Shown here piece after piece: positions 7,345 to 12,451 of a stretch of DNA of 12,451 nt. Source of the stretch: Paenibacillaceae bacterium UBA6304 (lineage in GTDB: Bacteria; Bacillota; Bacilli; Paenibacillales; Paenibacillaceae); assembly GCA_002439285.1 (NCBI GenBank), contig DJTQ01000320.1, positions 1 to 12,451 on the forward strand, written 5' to 3'. Within the stretch, counting starts at the first letter, position 1. Each line of letters starts with the position of its first letter. Both the position numbers and the translations under genes were made by a program. The notes beneath the pieces are model-generated. The model was not told where the DNA came from, did not search any database, and was given only the letters and a program-made list of their open reading frames with translations.

Positions 7345-8211
7345 ATGAATGTCGTAGGGAAAGAGCGGGAGGAGTCTAAATTGCCGCTGTTGCTGGGCGT
7401 CATGGGAGATCCGATTATCCAGTCCAAATCCCCGGCAATGCATCTGGCGGCGCTCCAAGCTTCCGGCATCGAAGGTGCGTATGTGCCGCTTCACGTCAAG
7501 GCGGATCGCCTCGAGGAGGCGATCCGCGGAGTGCGTGCGCTCGGTTTTCGCGGCGTGAACGTCACCGTACCTCATAAAGTCGAGGTGATGAAATATCTCG
7601 ACGAGGTGGATGAAGGAGCCCGCGCGATCGGTGCAGTCAATACCATCGTCAATGACGGGGGAGTGCTTAAAGGTTATAATACGGATGGTATAGGCTATCT
7701 CCGTTCTTTGAAAGAGGAAGCCGCACCGGATTTAGCAGGGAAGCGGGTGCTGGTGTTCGGCTCCGGCGGCGCGGCGCGTGGAATCGTCTACGCCTTGCTG
7801 CATGAGGCGCCTGCCAAGGTGACCGTGGCGAACCGCACGGCGGTGAAGGCTCGGGATTTAGCCGCGGAATGGAGCCATCTTGGCGAGCTCCATGGCTGCG
7901 GCATGGAGGAGATCGGCAGCCTGCTGCCGGAGATCGATATCCTGATCAATACGACCTCTGTCGGAATGTATCCGCACCCCGGCGAAATGCCGCTGGATGA
8001 GACACTGCTGCCTTCCGGCATCGTCGTCAGCGATCTCATCTATAACCCGTTGCGGACGGAATTGCTCATACAGGCGGAACGGAAGGGCTGCAAGATTCAT
8101 AACGGAATCGGCATGTTCGTATATCAAGGCGGCTACGCCTTTGAATATTGGACCGGCCAGCCGGCCCCTGTGGAAGCGATGCGGGCGGCGGTCATGAACA
8201 GTTTGGCTTAA
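7345..8211 (+). CDS. aroE: Shikimate dehydrogenase (AroE)
   Basis: AroE reduces 3-dehydroshikimate to shikimate with NADPH in the pathway to aromatic amino acids and folate. The 288 residues show both domains. The substrate domain has QSKSP (S27 and S29), NVTVPHK (72-78, catalytic K78), GAVNT (96-100) and YNTDG (111-115, catalytic D114). The nucleotide domain has the Rossmann loop VFGSGGAARG (137-146) and the NADP-preferring NRT (163-165). NTTSVGM (202-208) and QGGYAFEYWTG (261-271) complete the family pattern. ATG 7345 is preceded by AAAGGGGGAA (7331-7340). It lies 41 bases after yqeH with no terminator, so it is probably in the same operon. In Bacillus the equivalent gene (there named aroD) sits in this position, directly followed by yhbY; here a 644-bp gap follows instead. 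Confidence 0.97.
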   Translation: MNVVGKEREESKLPLLLGVMGDPIIQSKSPAMHLAALQASGIEGAYVPLHVKADRLEEAIRGVRALGFRGVNVTVPHKVEVMKYLDEVDEGARAIGAVNTIVNDGGVLKGYNTDGIGYLRSLKEEAAPDLAGKRVLVFGSGGAARGIVYALLHEAPAKVTVANRTAVKARDLAAEWSHLGELHGCGMEEIGSLLPEIDILINTTSVGMYPHPGEMPLDETLLPSGIVVSDLIYNPLRTELLIQAERKGCKIHNGIGMFVYQGGYAFEYWTGQPAPVEAMRAAVMNSLA

Positions 8212-8411
8212 CTGTTTGGCGGTTAGGAATTGCTGTCCACGTGATGGTTTTGTTGGCTTTGCTGGCATTGCGAATTTGCTTGGCCGGCGAACGAGTTGAA
8301 TTTGCTGCGTTTTTGGCGATAGAGAGGTAACTTGGTCGAATGTTTTTCAAGCCTTTGATTATCGAGGGTTTGCCACGTTTGGTGCGTATGGAGCTGTCTT
8401 ATTTGGCTTAA
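8202..8411 (+). repeat. 10-bp direct repeat bounding about 190 bp after aroE
   Basis: TTTGGCTTAA occurs at 8202-8211, where it is the last codons and stop of aroE, and again at 8402-8411, exactly 200 bases on. After the first copy comes CTG and after the second TTAACTG, so the similarity continues if four bases are skipped. The enclosed 190 bases are G/T-rich and have no gene. This could mark a small insertion with duplicated ends or a local duplication, or be chance. Confidence 0.4.
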
Positions 8412-8434
8412 TTAACTGGATTATCTCCAGCTAA
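8412..8434. repeat. Palindromic element, copy 1
   Basis: TTAACTGGA, five bases (TTATC), then TCCAGCTAA: a 9-bp inverted repeat with one mismatch. AATT-like bases extend the symmetry on both sides. Compared as an inverted copy, 19 of 23 bases match element 4. No T run follows, so it is not a standard terminator. Confidence 0.8.
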
Positions 8435-8462
8435 TTCACCGGTTTACCGCGAACGAAGGATA

Positions 8463-8485
8463 TTAGCTGGAAAACCTCCATCTAT
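8463..8485. repeat. Palindromic element, copy 2
   Basis: TTAGCTGGA, five bases (AAACC), then TCCATCTAT. The right arm has decayed relative to the consensus TCCAGYTAA. Its core CTGGAAAACCTCCA (8467-8480) is an exact reverse complement of 8530-8543 in copy 3. It starts 51 bases after copy 1. Confidence 0.75.
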
Positions 8486-8524
8486 TTTGACCAAGATGAC
8501 CTCAAACTCAATTAAATTGCCTAA

Positions 8525-8547
8525 TTAACTGGAGGTTTTCCAGTTAG
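8525..8547. repeat. Palindromic element, copy 3
   Basis: TTAACTGGA, five bases (GGTTT), then TCCAGTTAG: eight of nine arm positions pair. The spacer GGTTT is the reverse complement of the copy 2 spacer AAACC, so copies 2 and 3 face each other. It starts 62 bases after copy 2. Confidence 0.8.
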
Positions 8548-8575
8548 TTAGGTTGAATCGACCGATAACCTCGGA

Positions 8576-8598
8576 TTAGCTGCATATTTTCCAGTTAA
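8576..8598. repeat. Palindromic element, copy 4
   Basis: TTAGCTGCA, five bases (TATTT), then TCCAGTTAA. Two arm positions mispair. It starts 51 bases after copy 3, the same distance as between copies 1 and 2. Its right end, AGTTAATTG (8593-8601), is identical to the unit of the tandem array that begins 32 bases later. Confidence 0.75.
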
Positions 8599-8632
8599 TT
8601 GTGTCGATTTAGATGTAATGTGATTTAGTCCG

Positions 8633-8741
8633 GAGTTAATTGAGTTAATTGAGTTAATTGAGTTAATTGAGAGGCAACCGAGGTAATCGGGTAATCAAGT
8701 TAATTGAGTTAATCGCGCTATTCGAGTAAATTGAATGAATT
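8633..8741. repeat. 9-bp minisatellite, unit GAGTTAATT, decaying downstream
   Basis: Four exact GAGTTAATT units run from 8633 to 8668, followed by GAG. After two extra bases the pattern continues with diverged units of 8-9 bases: GAGGCAACC (8671), GAGGTAATC (8680), GGGTAATC (8689), AAGTTAATT (8697), GAGTTAATC (8706), GCGCTATTC (8715), GAGTAAATT (8724), GAATGAATT (8733). The exact part is secure; the diverged part is my alignment by eye. Two of the three + strand frames hit stop codons in every unit, so it is not a coding repeat in those frames, and no start or gene uses the third. Confidence 0.85.
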
Positions 8742-8855
8742 GTGACTTCGGAGTGATCATTTGGGATAATTAGGGCTCCCAAGCTCAAAGAGAACCTATC
8801 CTATCCGATATATCTCCAACCAACTATTTTACATTTAGAGGAGTTTTGAAATTAC

Positions 8856-9146
8856 ATGCTTACAGGAAAACAAAAGCGTTTTTTGCGGAGCCAAGCTCAC
8901 CATTTACAGCCGATTTTTCAAGTCGGCAAAGGGGGCACGAACGATCAGATTATCCGGCATATTTCCGAAGCGTTGGAACGCCGGGAACTGATTAAAGTAT
9001 CGGTGCTCAACAACAATTTGGATGATCCGCGCGAAATCGCTGAGGAGTTGGCTGAAGGTTCCGGTGCGGAGCTGGTTCAATTGATCGGTAGAACGATCGT
9101 ATTATATAAAGAATCCCGCGAATACAAGCAGATCGAACTTCCCTAA
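8856..9146 (+). CDS. yhbY: YhbY family RNA-binding protein (CRM domain)
   Basis: This 96-residue protein is a single CRM domain, known from E. coli YhbY and Bacillus YqeI, which associates with large-subunit ribosome precursors. Family marks are the opening LTGKQKRFLRSQAHHLQPIFQVGKGG with the RNA-contacting GKGG loop (24-27), the helix carrying ELIKVSVLNN, and the closing VQLIGRTIVLYKESRE. Length matches the family (about 96-97). ATG 8856 is preceded by AGAGGAG (8837-8843) at 12 bases, slightly long but the only good site. It is the first gene after the repeat-rich gap, and 43 bases separate it from nadD. In relatives it directly follows aroE. Confidence 0.96.
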   Translation: MLTGKQKRFLRSQAHHLQPIFQVGKGGTNDQIIRHISEALERRELIKVSVLNNNLDDPREIAEELAEGSGAELVQLIGRTIVLYKESREYKQIELP

Positions 9147-9189
9147 AAAATTTGGCAGCAATTGACTATAAGGGAAGGAGGGAATAGAC

Positions 9190-9783
9190 ATGAAGAGAAT
9201 CGGCATCATGGGTGGAGCTTTTGATCCGATCCATTTGGGACATCTTTTGGCGGCAGAAGCCGCCCGAGAACAGCATGATCTGGAAGAAGTCTGGTTCATG
9301 CCGTCCCATATTCCTCCTCACAAACACCAAGCCGGTGTAAGCGGTGAGCAGAGGCTCGCCATGGTGGAAGCCGCGACACATAGCCATCCCGCTTTTAAGC
9401 CGCTTGATATAGAACTTCGCCGTGGCGGGGTATCCTATACGGTAGATACGATCCGAGCCCTTCGGGAACAGCATCCCGGGCTGGAATTGTTTTTTATCAT
9501 TGGCGCCGATATGGTCAATTATCTTCCAAAATGGGAAGGGATCGAGGAATTGACGGAAATGCTCTCGTTTATCGGGCTACAGCGCCCCGGGAGCTTCTTG
9601 GAGCTTGATGCGCTGTCGCCATATATTCAGGATTCGGTGCTCCTTGCCGATATGCCGCTTGTAGACATCTCGTCAAGCCTGATCCGTAAACACATTGCCA
9701 ACGGGTTGTCGGTACGTTACATGGTACCCGAAGCGGTGTATGAATATATCGTAAGGAGCGGATTGTATGGAATACGCCCGTGA
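9190..9783 (+). CDS. nadD: Nicotinate-nucleotide adenylyltransferase (NadD)
   Basis: NadD joins nicotinate mononucleotide and ATP to give deamido-NAD, a required step in NAD synthesis. The 197 residues have the nucleotidyltransferase fold marks: GGAFDPIHLGHLL with HLGH (15-18), PPHK (42-45), the substrate-contacting YTVDT (83-87), IGADM (104-108) with W115, and SSSLIR (161-166), the variant of the ISSTxIR motif that binds the ATP phosphates. Length is typical. ATG 9190 has GGAGGG (9177-9182) seven bases before it. The 3' end overlaps yqeK by 17 bases, so yqeK translation starts before nadD translation ends. Confidence 0.97.
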   Translation: MKRIGIMGGAFDPIHLGHLLAAEAAREQHDLEEVWFMPSHIPPHKHQAGVSGEQRLAMVEAATHSHPAFKPLDIELRRGGVSYTVDTIRALREQHPGLELFFIIGADMVNYLPKWEGIEELTEMLSFIGLQRPGSFLELDALSPYIQDSVLLADMPLVDISSSLIRKHIANGLSVRYMVPEAVYEYIVRSGLYGIRP

Positions 9784-10345
9784 GCAATTGATTGAAATCG
9801 TCTCCGGCCAAATGCCTGCCAAGCGCTGGAAGCATGTCGAGGGCGTGATGGAGACAGCGGTCGTTTTGGCGGAGCGGTACGGCGGCGATAAAGAAAAGGC
9901 GGATTTGGCAGCTCTGCTGCACGACCTGGCTAAGTTCTGGCCGATCGAGCGGCAGGAAGCCGTGCTCCGTGACAACGGGCTCAATCCCGAACTGCTGCAG
10001 CATGATAAGCAACTGCTGCATGCGGAGGTCGGCGCGTTCATATCGCAGCGGGACTACGGAATCGCTGACCCGGAGGTGCTGGATGCGATCCGGTATCATA
10101 CCTCCGGCAGAGTAGGCATGACGAAGCTCGACAAAATCGTCTGCCTGGCCGACTATATCGAACCGGGACGCGATTTTCCCGGTGTCGGGCGGATTCGTGA
10201 GCTGGCTGAACATAGCTTGGAAGAGGCATTGATCGCCGGATTCGATTCCACGATTTCCTTCCTGCTGGAGAAGGGAAAGGCGATCTTCCCGTTGACCGTT
10301 CTCGCGCGTAATGATCTGATCAAGGAAATGAGAAGTTCACAATAA
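9767..10345 (+). CDS. yqeK: YqeK family HD-domain Ap4A hydrolase
   Basis: Members of this family split diadenosine tetraphosphate into two ADP using a metal-bound HD domain. In the 192 residues the metal ligands are visible: H23 (WKHVEGV), H52 and D53 (LLHDLAK), probably H85 and H111 (RYHTSG), and D129 in the highly typical CLADYIEPGRDFPGV (126-140). Length fits the family. ATG 9767 lies inside the end of nadD, in another frame, with AAGGAG (9752-9757) nine bases upstream. The nadD-yqeK-rsfS order is widely conserved. The tail after residue 175 is ordinary. The reaction is known from the family and not testable here. Confidence 0.94.
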   Translation: MEYAREQLIEIVSGQMPAKRWKHVEGVMETAVVLAERYGGDKEKADLAALLHDLAKFWPIERQEAVLRDNGLNPELLQHDKQLLHAEVGAFISQRDYGIADPEVLDAIRYHTSGRVGMTKLDKIVCLADYIEPGRDFPGVGRIRELAEHSLEEALIAGFDSTISFLLEKGKAIFPLTVLARNDLIKEMRSSQ

Positions 10346-10391
10346 TTTAGATGATTCAAACCAACTAAAACTTTCATAGGAGGCTGAATGA

Positions 10392-10739
10392 ATGCCGGTA
10401 TCACCAAATGAATTACTAAGTATCGCGGTAGCCGCCGCGGAAGATAAAAAAGCTATGAACCTTGTAGCGCTGGACCTGAAGGGTATTTCCCTGATTGCCG
10501 ATTATTTCGTGATCTGCCACGGGAACTCGGATACACAGGTGCAGGCGATCGCAACGGAGGTTCGCAAGCGTGCGCAAGAAGCGGGTGCACAGATTCGCGG
10601 TATCGAGGGAATGAACTCTGCCCGCTGGGTCCTCATGGATCTTGGAGATGTTGTAGTGCATATTTTCCATCGGGATGAGCGGGAGTATTACAATATCGAA
10701 CGGTTATGGTCGGACGCTAAAGTAGTGGAGAAGGTATGA
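10392..10739 (+). CDS. rsfS: Ribosomal silencing factor RsfS
   Basis: RsfS (YqeL, DUF143) binds protein uL14 on the large ribosomal subunit and blocks joining with the small subunit when nutrients are scarce. The 115 residues carry the usual pattern: AAEDKKAMNLVALDLKGIS, then IADYFVICHGNSDTQVQAIA, then the GIEGMNSARWVLMDLGDVVVHIFHRDEREYYNIERLW signature (about residues 73-109). ATG 10392 follows AGGAGG (10378-10383) by eight bases; an ATG at 10388 is out of frame. There are 46 bases after yqeK. The stop overlaps the next start (ATGA), joining it to the CvfB-like gene. Confidence 0.97.
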   Translation: MPVSPNELLSIAVAAAEDKKAMNLVALDLKGISLIADYFVICHGNSDTQVQAIATEVRKRAQEAGAQIRGIEGMNSARWVLMDLGDVVVHIFHRDEREYYNIERLWSDAKVVEKV

Positions 10740-11674
10740 GTTTGATCGCGGGAACAGTGGTTTCACTTCCCGTAGACCGGGAAGTGTCGCCTTACGGATA
10801 TTTTCTCAGTGGCGGGACTCAGGATGTTCTGCTTCATTACTCCGAGCTGACAAGCAAGGTACAGCCTGGGGAGACGGTCGAAGTGTTCTTGTTCTATGAT
10901 ACGGAGGACCGGCTTGCCGCAACAATGAAAAAGCCTTATCTCACCTTGGGCGAGCTTGCGCTGCTGGAAGTGGCCGATGTTCATCCCCGTCTTGGCTGTT
11001 TCCTGGAGATGGGACTGGGTCGTCAATTACTGCTTCCGATTCGGGAGCTGCCGGAACTCAAGGAACTGCATCCTCAAGTGGGTGATCGGGTCTATGTCCT
11101 GATGGAGCATGACAAGCAAGGACGTCTGAAGGCCAAACTGGCCGGGGAGCAGGAATTGGCTCAGCACGCTTTTCACGCGCCATCGACCTGGAATAACCAG
11201 TGGATGGAAGCGATTGTTTACAAACCGTTGCAAATGGGAACGTTCGTCATCGTTGAAGGCGGAGTCCTTGGCTTCGGCGCGATCGGTATGATTCATTCTT
11301 CGGAACGAAACCGTATGCTTCGTCTCGGGGAGCGGGTTAAGGTTCGCATAGCGCATGTTCGTGAAGACGGCCGTGTCAACCTGTCGATGGCGCCTCGCAA
11401 AGAGGTTGGCCGTGACGAAGATTCAGCGCGTATCCTCTCCTATTTGGAGAGCCGTCCGGGCGGCGGTATGCCCTTCTCGGATGCTACTACGCCCGATCTC
11501 ATCAAGCAGCGCTTCGGCATCAGCAAATCGGCATTCAAACGGGCGCTCGGCAAGCTGATGAAGGAGGGCAAAATTACGCAGAGCGAAAACTGGACATACT
11601 TATCCTCCGCATTGAAAGACAAAGTGGAATCGCAATCGAAAGAGGATTCCAAAGGAGAGACTAAGCCAGAATAA
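10736..11674 (+). CDS. CvfB-like S1 RNA-binding protein
   Basis: The 312 residues match the CvfB/YitL family, known from a Staphylococcus aureus RNA-binding regulator and B. subtilis YitL. An N-terminal S1-like domain (about 1-65, AGTVVSLPVDREVSPYGYFLS) is followed by a second (about 70-140, with LGCFLEMGLGRQLLLPIRELPE), a third (about 150-220, with GFGAIGMIHSSE and VREDGRVNLSM), and a C-terminal winged helix (about 228-292: ARILSYLESRPGG, FGISKSAFKRALGKLMKEGKI). A polar tail of about 20 residues ends the protein. ATG 10736 overlaps the rsfS stop, with GGAGAAGG just upstream. Bacillus does not keep this gene in the yqe cluster. Its RNA targets here are unknown. Family assignment is firm, the symbol less so. 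Confidence 0.88.
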   Translation: MSLIAGTVVSLPVDREVSPYGYFLSGGTQDVLLHYSELTSKVQPGETVEVFLFYDTEDRLAATMKKPYLTLGELALLEVADVHPRLGCFLEMGLGRQLLLPIRELPELKELHPQVGDRVYVLMEHDKQGRLKAKLAGEQELAQHAFHAPSTWNNQWMEAIVYKPLQMGTFVIVEGGVLGFGAIGMIHSSERNRMLRLGERVKVRIAHVREDGRVNLSMAPRKEVGRDEDSARILSYLESRPGGGMPFSDATTPDLIKQRFGISKSAFKRALGKLMKEGKITQSENWTYLSSALKDKVESQSKEDSKGETKPE

Positions 11675-11699
11675 GCAAAACGTGCGGAAACGAAAGTGC

Positions 11700-11704
11700 G
11701 GTGA
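11700..11704 (+). promoter_or_regulatory. Ribosome binding site deciding the yqeM start
   Basis: GGTGA at 11700-11704 matches the downstream half of the full anti-Shine-Dalgarno complement and lies five bases before ATG 11710, which is correct spacing for this half. An in-frame GTG at 11701 would lie inside it and lacks a comparable site, so ATG 11710 is preferred. Confidence 0.5.
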
Positions 11705-11709
11705 CAACC

Positions 11710-12451
11710 ATGGTATCTTATCGAAAATTTGCCTATGTTTATGATGAATTGATGGAAGATATGCCGTATCCCGAGTGGATCCGGTTCGCCCGCATGGCCT
11801 GGGAGAAGCACGGTATGCCGACAACGGTCGTGGATCTCGGCTGCGGCACCGGCAGCATCACGATTCCGCTCGTGAATGCCGGATTTCAAGTGACCGGCAT
11901 CGATCTGTCGGCGGACATGCTGGCGGTTGCCCGGCGCAAAATGGAAGGAACCTCGCAAGGGGTGCGCTTGTTCCGTGACGGCAGTGTCCGCTGGGTCCAG
12001 CAGGATATGACGGAATGGGAAATGCCCGAGCCGGTCGATTCGGTCATTTCTTTTTGCGATTGCTTGAATTACCTGCTGGAAGAGGATGATATCGTTAGCA
12101 CGTTCCGGAGGACCTATGAAGGACTGAAACCGGGGGGTACCTTCCTATTTGATGTCCATCATCCGAACACCCTGCGCCGTTATGAAGAAGAACAGCCGTT
12201 TATCTGGGATGAATCATCCGTAGCTTACATCTGGACTTGTGAGCGGGATGACGCGCGGGATGAAATAGAACATCATTTAACGATTTTTGCCCGCGAGGAA
12301 GAGAACGGCCCGGGGTTGTACCGGCGATTTGAGGAGAATCACGTTCAGCGCGCTTACAATCCGGAGTGGATGACAAGCGAACTGCTCAAGTGCGGGTTCC
12401 GGGACGTCTCCTGTTATGCCGACTTCGAGTGGGTGAAAGCGGAGGACGACG
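11710..12451 (+). CDS. yqeM: Class I SAM-dependent methyltransferase (YqeM), 3' end outside window
   Basis: The frame runs open from ATG 11710 to the right edge, giving 247 residues with no stop. YqeM in B. subtilis is about that long, so only a few residues should be missing. Motif I is VVDLGCGTGSI (40-50), the SAM-binding glycine loop. D65 (TGIDLSADML) is the acidic end of strand 2. QQDM (97-100) fits motif II, and LKPGGTFLFDVHHP fits the usual post-III strand. The N-terminus MVSYRKFAYVYDELMEDMPY is typical of YqeM. The substrate is unknown. It follows the CvfB-like gene by 35 bases with no terminator, so it is the last visible member of the yqe operon. Confidence 0.92.
   Translation, partial: MVSYRKFAYVYDELMEDMPYPEWIRFARMAWEKHGMPTTVVDLGCGTGSITIPLVNAGFQVTGIDLSADMLAVARRKMEGTSQGVRLFRDGSVRWVQQDMTEWEMPEPVDSVISFCDCLNYLLEEDDIVSTFRRTYEGLKPGGTFLFDVHHPNTLRRYEEEQPFIWDESSVAYIWTCERDDARDEIEHHLTIFAREEENGPGLYRRFEENHVQRAYNPEWMTSELLKCGFRDVSCYADFEWVKAEDD

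Larger units (their letters stand above)
8212..8855. other. Repeat-rich non-coding gap between aroE and yhbY (644 bp)
   Basis: No credible gene lies here on either strand. From 8212 to about 8400 the + strand is rich in G and T and shows nothing recognisable apart from the direct repeat noted separately. From 8412 to 8598 there are four palindromic elements, and from 8633 to 8741 a 9-bp tandem array that decays downstream. From 8742 to 8855 the sequence is plain, ending with the yhbY ribosome site AGAGGAG (8837-8843). A GATAAT at 8765-8770 is a possible -10 for yhbY, but I see no good -35. I see no U-tract terminator after aroE, so read-through into yhbY cannot be excluded. Confidence 0.85.

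Noticed and set aside
8148..8330. 60-codon frame running from the aroE end into the gap
   Set aside because: It starts inside aroE, has no ribosome site, and its product shows no family resemblance.
8412..8598. The four regularly spaced elements as a CRISPR array
   Set aside because: Repeats differ from each other, are nearly complete palindromes, and are separated by 28, 39 and 28 bases. There are no cas genes, and inverted-pair symmetry is not a CRISPR feature.
8412..8598. Palindromes as terminators for aroE
   Set aside because: None is followed by a run of T, unlike the two clear terminators in this window.
8742..8855. A riboswitch or T-box leader before yhbY
   Set aside because: I could find no T-box sequence, no anti-terminator and terminator pair, and no known aptamer core.
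9569..10213. 214-codon open frame on the minus strand
   Set aside because: It lies antisense to nadD and yqeK, both with full family motifs, and its product has no recognisable domain. It is a by-product of GC-rich codon use.

Overview
The window looks like chromosome of an endospore-forming Bacillota, most likely Paenibacillus or a close relative. Three things point there: the spoVA genes, the yqeG-to-yqeM ribosome and cofactor cluster known from Bacillus, and the placement of a CvfB-like S1 protein inside that cluster. Base composition is moderate to fairly GC-rich. All 13 protein genes are on the + strand. The genus is an inference from gene order and protein resemblance; no search was possible.

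Layout. (1) Positions 1-868: the end of a spoVA operon, with the 3' part of spoVAD, a complete spoVAE, and a strong intrinsic terminator. (2) 869-5583: a self-contained, translationally coupled trio of a MoxR-type AAA+ ATPase, a DUF58 protein and a membrane-anchored transglutaminase-like protein, closed by a second terminator. (3) 5584-8211: yqeG (HAD phosphatase), yqeH (circularly permuted GTPase) and aroE (shikimate dehydrogenase). (4) 8212-8855: a 644-bp non-coding gap full of repeats. (5) 8856 to the end: yhbY, nadD, yqeK, rsfS, a cvfB-like gene and yqeM, the last cut by the window edge.

How the genes fit together. The SpoVA proteins move dipicolinic acid into and out of the spore. MoxR, DUF58 and transglutaminase proteins recur together in many bacteria, with the ATPase thought to act as a chaperone for its neighbours; the client and substrate are unknown here. 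The yqe cluster joins ribosome assembly and silencing (YqeH, YhbY, RsfS) to NAD synthesis (NadD), aromatic biosynthesis (AroE) and dinucleoside polyphosphate breakdown (YqeK). Several junctions are ATGA or longer overlaps (spoVAD/spoVAE, DUF58/transglutaminase, yqeG/yqeH, nadD/yqeK, rsfS/cvfB), which suggests translational coupling.

The least ordinary part is the gap between aroE and yhbY, in a cluster that is normally tight. It holds four 23-bp imperfect palindromes (consensus TTARCTGGA-N5-TCCAGYTAA) placed symmetrically about one centre near 8505, then a 9-bp minisatellite (GAGTTAATT) that decays downstream. A 10-bp direct repeat with copies exactly 200 bp apart links the aroE stop codon to the first palindrome. 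A second point of interest is the start of the MoxR gene, where an A8 run separates an upstream, well-placed ATG from the coding frame by one base. I see no CRISPR array, defence system, prophage, transposase, tRNA or rRNA gene.
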